A DNA stretch of 64,000 nt from Microcystis aeruginosa NIES-4325. Its GTDB lineage: Bacteria > Cyanobacteriota > Cyanobacteriia > Cyanobacteriales > Microcystaceae. The position numbers were made by a program, and so were the translations under genes. The stretch lies in the NCBI RefSeq assembly GCF_008974145.1, contig NZ_BJKP01000011.1:22961-86960 (forward strand), given 5' to 3'. The notes beneath the pieces are model-generated. The model did not search any database, was not told the DNA's origin, and worked only from the letters and a program-made list of their open reading frames with translations. Position 1 is the first letter of the stretch; each line of letters starts with the position of its first letter. Positions 8,214-16,428 of the stretch are shown piece after piece.

Positions 8214-8379
8214 CGCCGCAATTTATTTTGCAGGACTACTTAACCAGTAATTTAGATGGTCAACTTACCAAAAGGCTTTAAAATATCTTGGGGGGAAGAC
8301 AGGTTATTCTATGGGTTTCTCTGGAGAATGTCTCTATAAGCGATCGATGGCTACCCTCAAGGAGAAAATCAAGGGGAAG

Positions 8380-9366
8380 ATGGGCAATATTTTAAGTGTG
8401 GCGCCGATGATGGATTATACTGATCGCCATTTTCGCTATTTTTTGCGACAAATTAGCCGTCGTCCCCTTCTCTACACGGAAATGATCACGACGATGGCGA
8501 TTAAACACGGCGATCGCTATAAGTTGCTGGGGTTCTCCCTAGCAGAAAAACCTCTAGCTTTGCAGTTAGGGGGTGATAATTCCTATCTTTTGGCAGAATG
8601 CGCTAAAATAGCTGAAGATATGGGTTATGATGAGGTAAATCTCAATGTGGGTTGTCCTAGTTCCAGGGTAAAAGAGGGCAATTTCGGCGCTTGTTTGATG
8701 GCTAACCCGGAATTAGTTGCGAGGGGAATATCGGCAATGAATCAAGCTGTATCGATTCCCGTGACTGTAAAACAGAGAATTGGCATTGATGATCAGGATA
8801 GTTACGAAAATATGGCCAATTTTGTCCGTATTGTTGCGGATGCGGGTTGTCAACGTTTTACCATCCATGCGCGCAAAGCTTGGTTACAGGGATTAAGTCC
8901 CAAGGAAAATCGCACCGTCCCCCCCTTACGTTACGATGATGTTTATCGCCTAAAAAATCAGTTTCCCCATTTGTTTATTGAAATTAACGGCGGTATCATT
9001 AATTTAGAACAGGCTAGACAACATTTACAATTAGTAGATGCAGTTATGATCGGTCGGGCAGCCTACGATAATCCCTATTTATTTGCCACAGTCGATCGAG
9101 ATTTTTATGGGGAATCGGTTACTCCTCCTACCCGGGAAGAAGTCATCAAAAAAATGCTTCCCTACATCGATGAGTGGGTGAGTAAAGGTTATAAATTACA
9201 CCAGATCAGCAAACATCTTTTACAGCTTTTTGCCGGTCAGCCCGGAACTAAGGCCTGGAAGCGTTATATTAGTGAAAATAGCCATTTTACTGGGGCTGAT
9301 TCTGGGGTAATCTGGCAAGCTTTACAGCAGGTAAATTCCCTAAATGATCTGGCTAATTCCCATTGA
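8380..9366 (+). CDS. dusA: tRNA-dihydrouridine(20/20a) synthase DusA
   Basis: This FMN enzyme reduces uridine in the tRNA D-loop. The protein shows SVAPMMDYTDRHFRYFLRQ at the N-terminus, the active-site cysteine segment NLNVGCPSSRV, VKQRIGID, TIHARKAWLQGLSPKENR and the FMN phosphate-binding NGGI and MIGRAAYDNP. DusA usually starts just before the SVAPMMD block, and ATG 8380 has an AAGGGG just upstream, so I prefer it (328 residues). ATG 8347 and 8311 are in-frame alternatives. Confidence 0.92.
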   Translation: MGNILSVAPMMDYTDRHFRYFLRQISRRPLLYTEMITTMAIKHGDRYKLLGFSLAEKPLALQLGGDNSYLLAECAKIAEDMGYDEVNLNVGCPSSRVKEGNFGACLMANPELVARGISAMNQAVSIPVTVKQRIGIDDQDSYENMANFVRIVADAGCQRFTIHARKAWLQGLSPKENRTVPPLRYDDVYRLKNQFPHLFIEINGGIINLEQARQHLQLVDAVMIGRAAYDNPYLFATVDRDFYGESVTPPTREEVIKKMLPYIDEWVSKGYKLHQISKHLLQLFAGQPGTKAWKRYISENSHFTGADSGVIWQALQQVNSLNDLANSH

Positions 9367-9381
9367 TTTATTTTCCTCTCT

Positions 9382-10212
9382 ATGATTACCCAATCTTCAA
9401 TTACTGCTGGGGTGAAAAATTCAGCTATGGCGGATTTTGTTTATCAACCTCCCCCAGCAGTTATCACAGCTAAACGTATTTTAATTAAACCTAATTTAGG
9501 TTATCCTGTGCCTCCACCGGTAACGGTTAGTCTGCCGGTATTAAGTCAAGTTTTGCGGGGATTGAGGGAGGTAAATACCAGGGCAGAAATTATCTTGTTA
9601 GAGGGAGTTTGTTCGGCTATTTCTTTGAGAGAAATTATCGATATTTTGGGGGTAAAATCTATTCTCGATCCTGGAATAACTATTCTTGATGCTGATAGTT
9701 TACCACAGCAAGAATATCCGAATATTTCCCCTTTTCCTGTCCGTTTTCCCTCGATGTTTGCCCCTAAAATTATCGAAGAAGTGGACTGTAGGATCACGAT
9801 TGGAACCTTAAAACGTACCCATTTAAAGGATAAACCCCTGATTTCTGCTTCTTTAAAAAATCTCTATGGACTCTTTCCTCGTAGTCATTATAAAGCCCGT
9901 AGTCCCAACTCGCGAGGGCAATTACATCGCCCCTCCGTACCGCTAATTTTACAGGATGTTTATTTTTGTATCGGTCATCTTTTTGATGGGGCAGTGGTGG
10001 ACGCTAATCTCAAATATTTTAGTAGTAATTGGCGACCAGATCGAGGAAAATCTATTCCTCTGGGTCAGGTGTTTTGGGGTGATGATATAATTAGCGTGGA
10101 TCGCAGTGCTTGTCTGTTAGGTGATGAACCAATGCCGAGTTATTTAGATGCGATCGATTCCCTTCGTTATCAACTTTTAAACGGAACTAAAATAGACAAA
10201 CACTTGTATTAA
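9382..10212 (+). CDS. DUF362 domain-containing protein
   Basis: This 276-residue protein begins, after a short leader, with RILIKPNLGYP, the hallmark of DUF362, and later has TIGTLKRTHLKDKPLISASLKNLYG, also family-typical. Many DUF362 proteins carry ferredoxin-like Fe-S domains, but no CxxCxxC cluster is visible here. It starts 16 bases after dusA on the same strand, so the two are probably cotranscribed. The biochemical role is not established. Confidence 0.75.
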   Translation: MITQSSITAGVKNSAMADFVYQPPPAVITAKRILIKPNLGYPVPPPVTVSLPVLSQVLRGLREVNTRAEIILLEGVCSAISLREIIDILGVKSILDPGITILDADSLPQQEYPNISPFPVRFPSMFAPKIIEEVDCRITIGTLKRTHLKDKPLISASLKNLYGLFPRSHYKARSPNSRGQLHRPSVPLILQDVYFCIGHLFDGAVVDANLKYFSSNWRPDRGKSIPLGQVFWGDDIISVDRSACLLGDEPMPSYLDAIDSLRYQLLNGTKIDKHLY

Positions 10213-10228
10213 ATAAGATCGGGCTTAT

Positions 10229-10345
10229 TATAGCGTTTCCTAAGCTAGTGAGGTACACCTATTTTTCTTCCCTTTTGCCTTTTGCCTCTTGCCTTTTGCC
10301 TAAAACCCATAACTTTTGTACCTCAGCAGACTGAAAAACGCTATA
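10229..10345. repeat. 117-bp MITE (TATAGCGTTT ends), copy 1
   Basis: The ends TATAGCGTTT and AAACGCTATA are inverted repeats, with inner GAGGTAC and GTACCTC also inverted. The centre is a run of TTTTGCC/TCTTGCC units. It reads base-for-base the same as the copy at 26262-26378, suggesting recent movement or gene conversion. It has no coding capacity. Confidence 0.8.
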
Positions 10346-10370
10346 TTTCTACTACCTTCATTTCCATTGA

Positions 10371-10643
10371 TTAATAAGCACCTTTGCCAAAGAGAACAAT
10401 TCGCAGGGTTTCCACTAAGATATCTAGGTCTAAATTCAAAGACTAATTATCGATGTAATACAAATCCAAGCGGGCCGCATCGTTAAAATCATCGATATCC
10501 GATCGCCCAGAAATCTGCCATAGTCCGGTAATTCCGGGTAAAACTTGATGACGGATATGATGCCATTGGGCGAATTTTTCCACATCCCGCAGGGGTAAAG
10601 GCCGCGGACCGATTAAACTCATTTGACCTAATAAAACATTAAA
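10371..10643 (-). pseudogene. C-terminal remnant of an exopolysaccharide sugar transferase
   Basis: Read leftward, the frame gives NVLLGQMSLIGPRPLPLRD, LPGITGLWQISGRSDI and LDLYYIDN, the C-terminal signature of polyprenyl-phosphate sugar-1-phosphate transferases used in exopolysaccharide synthesis. A TAG at 10443-10445 replaces the usual tryptophan codon after YYIDN. Beyond it the frame continues SLNLDLDIL to FGKGAY and a natural stop at 10371. The 5' part is lost at the border of the MITE at 10644. It is therefore broken twice and not functional. Confidence 0.75.
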
Positions 10644-10739
10644 TATAGCGTTTCCTGTTCGCAAGAGGTACATTATCGATGTTAAAAAGTCTGATCAGCA
10701 AAGGTTTAAGTGTGCCACTCAGGTGTGAGAACCGCTATA
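10644..10739. repeat. 96-bp MITE related to the 117-bp element
   Basis: Its ends TATAGCG and CGCTATA match those of the element at 10229, and the left end continues TTTCCTGTTCGCAAGAGGTAC, but the interior differs. It sits exactly where homology of the sugar-transferase remnant ends, so it marks the truncation point. Confidence 0.65.
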
Positions 10740-10867
10740 TTTTGCCTTCTCATCTCTTGATCTGACAACGCCTAAATCCCCTGTGGCAAGGGCTTACCAC
10801 CCGTTAAAACCGATGGCTAACCCTCGCTCACGATTTTCTGGTTTTGGCCCGTCGGCCGTCGGTTGAC

Positions 10868-10955
10868 GCAGATTCGACAAGCTCACTGCAAGATGCCAAA
10901 TATAGGTTACACTTCATCTTGGGGAGAAAGGCAGATTCGACAAGCTCACTGCAAG
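10868..10955. repeat. Two copies of a 25-bp repeat
   Basis: GCAGATTCGACAAGCTCACT followed by GCAAG occurs at 10868-10892 and 10931-10955. A reverse-complement copy of the core interrupts the Uma2 remnant at 4346-4367. The rest of 10740-11046 holds no recognisable gene. Confidence 0.7.
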
Positions 10956-11046
10956 CTGTAAAAGTTATCGAAGCAGCAATTCAGCCCTATACCGTAAACA
11001 CACCGCTTGCCCCTTTTTGACTGTTAACCCCCGTATCTGAGACATT

Positions 11047-11277
11047 ATGGATGCTTTTAGTCCCTTTCCCCCTGACTGGACAGAGAAGGCCGTTCACGCC
11101 TACAATTTTTGTTGTCCTTACTGCGGGGCAAAGGCTAAAGAAGCTCAGGCCGTTTGGATCAATCGCCGCGCCCCCGTTTTAGGAGAAGATTCCCGTCGTA
11201 AATGGCAGGAATTCTATCATTGTCAATGCGATCGAGTTTGGTGGGCTTGGAGTAGTGATCGACCCGCCGAAAAATAA
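11047..11277 (+). CDS. Small cysteine-containing hypothetical protein
   Basis: This 76-residue frame encodes CCPYCGAK near residue 22 and YHCQCDRVW near residue 58, a pair of CxxC/CxC-like knuckles that could bind zinc. It starts with ATG 11047 and ends 25 bases before the phosphoribosyltransferase start, so the two may form an operon. I do not recognise a named family. Confidence 0.6.
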   Translation: MDAFSPFPPDWTEKAVHAYNFCCPYCGAKAKEAQAVWINRRAPVLGEDSRRKWQEFYHCQCDRVWWAWSSDRPAEK

Positions 11278-11302
11278 AAATTCGGAATCGAGAATCGAAA
11301 AT

Positions 11303-11797
11303 ATGGCCGATGTCTATGTTTCTTGGGATGAATACCATCGTCTGATCGAAAAATTAGCGGTAAAAATCGATCGTTCTGGTTGGCAATTTCATCAGATTGT
11401 CTGTTTAGCCAAGGGAGGATTGCGCGTCGGTGACATTCTCTGTCGTCTTTTTCGTCAACCCCTAGCCATTCTCTACGCCGCCTCCTACGGGGGGCAAAAT
11501 CAGCAAATTCGGGGAGAATTAACTATTTCCTCGAATTTAGCCATGGTCGAGACCAAATTGGACAGTCCCTTGTTATTAGTGGATGATTTAGTCGATTCGG
11601 GCATCACTCTCCAAAAAACCTCGATTTTGTTACAGGAAAAATACGGGATTACCAATATCAAAACTGCGGTGATCTGGTACAAAGCAGCATCAATAATCAA
11701 ACCTGACTATTATGTGGAATATTACCCAGATAATCCTTGGATTCATCAACCCTTCGAGCGTTACCAGCTAATTACACCCAAAGACCTCCTAGAATAA
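11303..11797 (+). CDS. Phosphoribosyltransferase (purine salvage type)
   Basis: The PRPP-binding signature LLLVDDLVDSGITL is near residue 95, and CLAKGGLRVGDILCR near residue 35 fits the PPi-binding loop region of hypoxanthine/xanthine-guanine phosphoribosyltransferases. The product is about 164 residues if ATG 11303 (MADVYVSWDEY) is used. A longer frame from 11255 would overlap the small gene upstream and is less likely. Substrate choice among purine bases cannot be told from the sequence. Confidence 0.8.
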   Translation: MADVYVSWDEYHRLIEKLAVKIDRSGWQFHQIVCLAKGGLRVGDILCRLFRQPLAILYAASYGGQNQQIRGELTISSNLAMVETKLDSPLLLVDDLVDSGITLQKTSILLQEKYGITNIKTAVIWYKAASIIKPDYYVEYYPDNPWIHQPFERYQLITPKDLLE

Positions 11798-12041
11798 AGT
11801 CAGTTTGGTATCAGCAGCAGGGAGTTTTGGCGTGGCTGAATCAAGCTATCAATGCCAACTCTCCAGACAACTAGGAGCAGCCGCCGCTTAATCAATTGTC
11901 GCTGACGGGGGAATTAATATCGGGAAAAATCAGCAATCGTGAACCGATACAAGACAAAAGCGCTTATGGTGTGCAGCAAGAGCAAGAACCTATCCGACTG
12001 ATAGGATCAGAATATCCATCTGCTAAATATTGGAGAGCATG

Positions 12042-14774
12042 ATGCCAGTTAAATTATCGTGGCCCCTGTATCATCAACTTTCTCAACCAGAAGTGATTGA
12101 ATACTTGACCAGCGATGGGTCAGCGGGCTTATCAGCAGAAGAAGTGGCCAGTCGCTACGAAAAATATGGCCCGAATGAACTGCGATTTAAGCCAGGGAAA
12201 CCAGCTTGGTTGAGATTTTTGCAGCAATTTCATCAGCCGCTACTCTATATTCTCCTGCTTGCGGGTACTATTAAGGCATTTTTAGGGTCTTGGACGAATG
12301 CCTCGGTGATTTGGGGAGTTACTCTGATCAATGCCATTATTGGCTATGTGCAGGAAGCTAAGGCGGAAGGTGCGATCGCTTCCCTAGCCAAAGCCGTAAC
12401 CACAGAAGCGACGGTGTTGCGAGAGGGACAAACCCTCCGGATTCCATCTCGGGATTTGGTGCCTGGAGATATCGTTTTATTGGCATCGGGGGATAAAGTA
12501 CCGGCGGACTTGAGGCTGCTGAAAGTCCGGAATTTGCAGGTGGATGAGTCTGCCCTGACCGGGGAATCCTTGCCAGTGGAAAAAGCGATCGAACCCTTAC
12601 CCGGGGATACGCCCCTAGCAGAAAGGACAAACATGGCCTACGCAGGGAGTTTCGTTACCTTTGGACAGGGCAAAGGGATCGTTGTGTCCACGGCCAATGC
12701 CACCGAAGTGGGGCAGATTTCCCAGTCGATGGAAAGCCGAGTCAGCCTTAGCACACCCCTGACCCGTAAATTTGCCCAATTTAGCCGCACCCTACTCTAC
12801 GCAATTTTGACCCTAGCAACCTTGACCTTTGCCATCGGGTTAGGACGGGGGAAATCTTGGATTGATATGTTTGAAGCTGCCGTTGCCCTGGCAGTGAGTG
12901 CGATTCCGGAAGGGCTGCCGGCAGTGGTAACGATTACCTTGGCCATTGGGGTCAACCGCATGGCCCGTCGTCATGCGATTATTCGTAAACTGCCCGCAGT
13001 GGAAGCATTGGGGAGTGCGACCGTCATTTGTTCCGACAAAACCGGAACCCTAACCGAAAATCAAATGACTGTACAGTCCATTTATACCGAGGGGCAATAT
13101 TACGCCGTTAGTGGTGGTGGCTATAGTCCCAGGGGCGAAATTAGTCTGATCACCGATGGCAACCCTGGCAGCCCCTTTGCAGAGGAATTGCCCCCGGCCC
13201 TGGGGGATTGTCTGGTAGCTGGTTTGCTTTGTAATGACTCCCAGCTAAAACAAACGGGAGAAGATTGGTCAGTGGTGGGGGATCCTACGGAAGGGGCGCT
13301 GATTGCGGCCGCCGCCAAAGCAGGTCTCAGTCAATTGGGGCTATTGTCTTTAACCCCACGATTGGATGCAATTCCCTTTGAATCTGAGTACCAATATATG
13401 GCAACCCTGCATGATGGCATACCTCGTCTGATCTATGTCAAGGGATCGGTTGAGTCGCTGATGCGTCGTTGTTGCCAGATGATCGATCGCTATGGTCAGA
13501 TGACCGCGCTGAACGTCGAACAGATCGAGCAAGCGGTGGAAACGATGGCAGAGCAGGGTTTACGGGTGCTTGCCTTGGCCAAAAAAGCAGCAGCGACCCA
13601 TCAGCATTCTATCGACCATGAGGATATCGAAACAGGCTTGGTGTTTCTAGGATTACAGGGCATGATTGACCCGCCTCGTCCAGAGGCGATCGCTGCCGTT
13701 CATGCCTGTCAAAGTGCCGGGATTCGGGTCAAGATGATTACTGGTGATCATCTTGTCACGGCGCGGGCGATCGCTGAACGGATGGGCATTAAAAGGGCAG
13801 CACAAGTCTTAGCATTTGAGGGAAAACAATTAGCGCAAATGGATAATCATCAACTGGCCCAAGCGGTTGAAGATGGATCGGTATTTGCCAGGGTTGCTCC
13901 TACCCAAAAACTGCAACTGGTGGAAGTACTCCAGTCTCAAGGAGAAATCGTGGCGATGACGGGCGATGGTGTCAATGATGCGCCGGCTCTCAAGCAGGCC
14001 GATATCGGCATTGCCATGGGGAAAGGAGGAACGGAAGTCGCCCGGGAATCTGCTGATATGCTCCTCACTGATGATAACTTTGCCTCGATCAAGGCCGCTG
14101 TGGAAGAAGGACGCACCGTTTATCAAAATTTACGCAAAGCGATATCTTTTCTCTTACCCGTCAATGGTGGTGAATCGATGACCATTCTGATCAGTACTTT
14201 ACTGGCGCGAGATTTACCCATCCTCTCCCTACAAGTACTCTGGTTGAACATGATCAACTCGGTCACGATGACTGTTCCCCTGGCCTTTGAAGCAAAATCC
14301 CCCGGCATTATGCAGTCACCACCACGCAATCCCAATGAACCTTTGATCACCAAAAAACTATTGCGCCGAATTTTGGCTGTTTCATTGTTTAACTGGATTC
14401 TGATTTTTGGTATGTTTGAGTGGGCTAAATCGACCACAGGAGATATTGCCGTTGCCCGCACAATGGCAATTCAATCCCTTGTGGCAGCACGGGTTATCTA
14501 TCTGCTCAGTATCAGCCAATTAGGGATGAGCCTAGTGGACTACCTGCGCCGTCAGTCAACGTCGATCACTAATGCACCGATCCTAATTTTGGGGATTGTG
14601 GCTGCTGTTGCCCTACAAATTTTGTTTAGTCAATGGGGGGTGATGAACAGTCTGTTTGCAACAGCCCCACTAACCGGTCATCAATGGCTAATCTGTTTAT
14701 TGCCGATGCCGCTCATGGTGCTTTGGGCAATTTTTGCCAATGTTATCGATCCTCCTCATTGTCATGGGAAATAA
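12042..14774 (+). CDS. P-type cation-transporting ATPase (P2 type, CtpF/PacL-like)
   Basis: The 910-residue membrane pump contains the actuator motif ALTGESLPV, the membrane-4 PEGLP, the phosphorylation loop CSDKTGTLTEN (Asp near residue 332), KGSVESL in the nucleotide domain, MITGDHLVTA and the hinge MTGDGVNDAPALK. The N-terminal cation_ATPase_N domain (LSAEEVASRYEKYGPNEL) is present. Membrane segment 6 reads LWLNMINSVTMTVPLAFE rather than the TDG-containing form of SERCA, so the transported ion is uncertain (Ca2+ or another cation). ATG 12042 has GGAG at 12032-12035; ATG 12039 is also possible. Confidence 0.88.
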   Translation: MPVKLSWPLYHQLSQPEVIEYLTSDGSAGLSAEEVASRYEKYGPNELRFKPGKPAWLRFLQQFHQPLLYILLLAGTIKAFLGSWTNASVIWGVTLINAIIGYVQEAKAEGAIASLAKAVTTEATVLREGQTLRIPSRDLVPGDIVLLASGDKVPADLRLLKVRNLQVDESALTGESLPVEKAIEPLPGDTPLAERTNMAYAGSFVTFGQGKGIVVSTANATEVGQISQSMESRVSLSTPLTRKFAQFSRTLLYAILTLATLTFAIGLGRGKSWIDMFEAAVALAVSAIPEGLPAVVTITLAIGVNRMARRHAIIRKLPAVEALGSATVICSDKTGTLTENQMTVQSIYTEGQYYAVSGGGYSPRGEISLITDGNPGSPFAEELPPALGDCLVAGLLCNDSQLKQTGEDWSVVGDPTEGALIAAAAKAGLSQLGLLSLTPRLDAIPFESEYQYMATLHDGIPRLIYVKGSVESLMRRCCQMIDRYGQMTALNVEQIEQAVETMAEQGLRVLALAKKAAATHQHSIDHEDIETGLVFLGLQGMIDPPRPEAIAAVHACQSAGIRVKMITGDHLVTARAIAERMGIKRAAQVLAFEGKQLAQMDNHQLAQAVEDGSVFARVAPTQKLQLVEVLQSQGEIVAMTGDGVNDAPALKQADIGIAMGKGGTEVARESADMLLTDDNFASIKAAVEEGRTVYQNLRKAISFLLPVNGGESMTILISTLLARDLPILSLQVLWLNMINSVTMTVPLAFEAKSPGIMQSPPRNPNEPLITKKLLRRILAVSLFNWILIFGMFEWAKSTTGDIAVARTMAIQSLVAARVIYLLSISQLGMSLVDYLRRQSTSITNAPILILGIVAAVALQILFSQWGVMNSLFATAPLTGHQWLICLLPMPLMVLWAIFANVIDPPHCHGK

Positions 14775-14818
14775 CTAATCGTCAATTCTTGACCGCAACT
14801 ACCAAGACTGGCGGTTTT

Positions 14819-15853
14819 CTATTCCCCTAATTGCCAGGTTATCTCTTCACCTGCTCGTAACGGCACCAGTCCGGATTCGGGAAATGGCAATTCATCGGGA
14901 ATGCGCCAAGGGGTTTTGGTTAAGGTGATTTGTTCGGTATTTCGGGGGAGTTGATAAAAATCTGGCCCGTGGAAGCTGGCGAACCCTTCCAGTTGCTCAA
15001 GTGCATCAACGCTCTCAAAGGCTTCTGCGTACAACTCTAGGGCGTGCAGAGCCGAATAACAACCCGCGCAGCCACAGGAACTTTCTTTGCTGTAGCGAGA
15101 ATGGGGTGCGCTATCGGTCCCTAGAAAAAACTTGCGGTTGCCCGATGTGGCCGCTTGCAAAAGTGCCAAACGATGATCCTCTCGTTTCAAAATCGGCAGG
15201 CAATAAAAATGGGGACGAATGCCACCGGTAAAGAGAATGTTTCGGCTAAATAATAAATGTTGGGGCGTAATTGTGGCGGCGACGTTGTTGTTAGTAGATA
15301 GAACAAACTTGACCGCATCGGCAGTGGTAATGTGTTCAAATACGACACGCAGTTTCGGAAATCTTGTTATCAGTGGGATTAAGTGCTTCTCAATGAACAC
15401 TTTCTCTCGATCGAACACATCAATATGACCATCAGTAACTTCTCCGTGCAGTAGTAGCGGCATATCCAGCTGCTGCATCGTCTCAAAAACGCCATCGCAC
15501 CTACGAAGGTCCGTCACCCCCAAGTCGGAATTAGTTGTGGCACCGGCCGGGTAGTATTTCACCGCTTTGACAAACTGGGAGGCTTTCGCCGCCATAATTT
15601 CTTCGGGACTGGTATTATCGGTGAGATAGAGGGTCATCAGTGGCTCGAACTTTTGACCCTCTGGAACTGCTGCCAGAATGCGATCGCGATAGGAGGCAGC
15701 ATCAGCCACTGAGCGCACTGGGGGCTTTAAATTCGGCATGATAATGGCACGGGCAAACTGACGCACCGTATGGGGTAGAACCGCTTTCATTGCCGCACCA
15801 TCGCGGAGATGAAGGTGCCAGTCGTCGGGTCGAGTTATTGTGAGTCTTCGCAT
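14819..15853 (-). CDS. pyrC: Dihydroorotase (PyrC)
   Basis: PyrC closes carbamoyl-aspartate to dihydroorotate in pyrimidine synthesis. The 344-residue protein has the zinc-binding [10 protein letters not shown] near residue 10, [18 protein letters not shown] (a conserved histidine region), [11 protein letters not shown] and the late FLGTDSAPH block with a metal-binding aspartate. Length fits the short class-II PyrC of Escherichia coli type. It is convergent with the P-type ATPase, with 44 bases between the stops. Other pyrimidine genes (carA, pyrF-pyrE) occur elsewhere in the window, not linked. Confidence 0.93.
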   Translation of the reverse strand: MRRLTITRPDDWHLHLRDGAAMKAVLPHTVRQFARAIIMPNLKPPVRSVADAASYRDRILAAVPEGQKFEPLMTLYLTDNTSPEEIMAAKASQFVKAVKYYPAGATTNSDLGVTDLRRCDGVFETMQQLDMPLLLHGEVTDGHIDVFDREKVFIEKHLIPLITRFPKLRVVFEHITTADAVKFVLSTNNNVAATITPQHLLFSRNILFTGGIRPHFYCLPILKREDHRLALLQAATSGNRKFFLGTDSAPHSRYSKESSCGCAGCYSALHALELYAEAFESVDALEQLEGFASFHGPDFYQLPRNTEQITLTKTPWRIPDELPFPESGLVPLRAGEEITWQLGE

Positions 15854-15960
15854 TGTTCAATCATACTACGGTTAGGGTTGCCACCTCACCCAAGATAAGG
15901 GTTTTAGTTGATTGGAAAGAACCTTTGATTTTAGCAGCGAAATTGATTTGACGGTGACAA

Positions 15961-16120
15961 TAATTCCTCTTGACAAAATCCCAGCACTTGACATATACTT
16001 ATTTATATAATGGGAATCCGTGCCTGCCTGCGACCCCCTCATTTTCAGGCTAGATAGACTTAAGGAAAATTAAATTTTGGGCGCACACAGTTCGAGCAAC
16101 TCACTGACCACGATGCGCTT
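15961..16120. repeat. 160-bp direct repeat, copy 1
   Basis: It runs from TAATTCCTCTTGACAAAATC to CTCACTGACCACGATGCGCTT and is identical base for base to 16189-16348. It includes a consensus-like promoter (TTGACA, 18-base spacer, TATACT) and a TATATAATGGG segment. The two copies sit between pyrC and the methyltransferase gene. Confidence 0.85.
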
Positions 16121-16188
16121 CTTTTTGCATGAGTAGAAAACGGGTTTCTCGGAGAAACCCGTTTTCTGTGCGTTACTCAACGGATTTA
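16121..16188. repeat. Hairpin repeat element H, copy 2
   Basis: GAAAACGGGTTTCTC (16136-16150) and its complement (16152-16166) form a perfect 15-bp stem. Compared with the copy at 7006-7036, one pair is changed from T-A to C-G on both sides at once. It lies exactly between the two 160-bp repeats. Confidence 0.75.
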
Positions 16189-16348
16189 TAATTCCTCTTG
16201 ACAAAATCCCAGCACTTGACATATACTTATTTATATAATGGGAATCCGTGCCTGCCTGCGACCCCCTCATTTTCAGGCTAGATAGACTTAAGGAAAATTA
16301 AATTTTGGGCGCACACAGTTCGAGCAACTCACTGACCACGATGCGCTT
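16189..16348. repeat. 160-bp direct repeat, copy 2
   Basis: This is the second identical copy of 15961-16120. Its TTGACA-18-TATACT motif is oriented toward the methyltransferase gene that starts at about 16429, so it could provide a promoter. Confidence 0.85.
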
Positions 16349-16428
16349 ATTGTAATTAGTACAATTATATTATTTTCTGGAGCGATTGTATTTTTCCTCT
16401 TTAAGGGGGAATAATAATACAATTGAGA

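Noticed and set aside
12344-12634. Long minus-strand frames inside the P-type ATPase gene
   Set aside because: They are shadows of the ATPase codons; the plus-strand frame has all family motifs.
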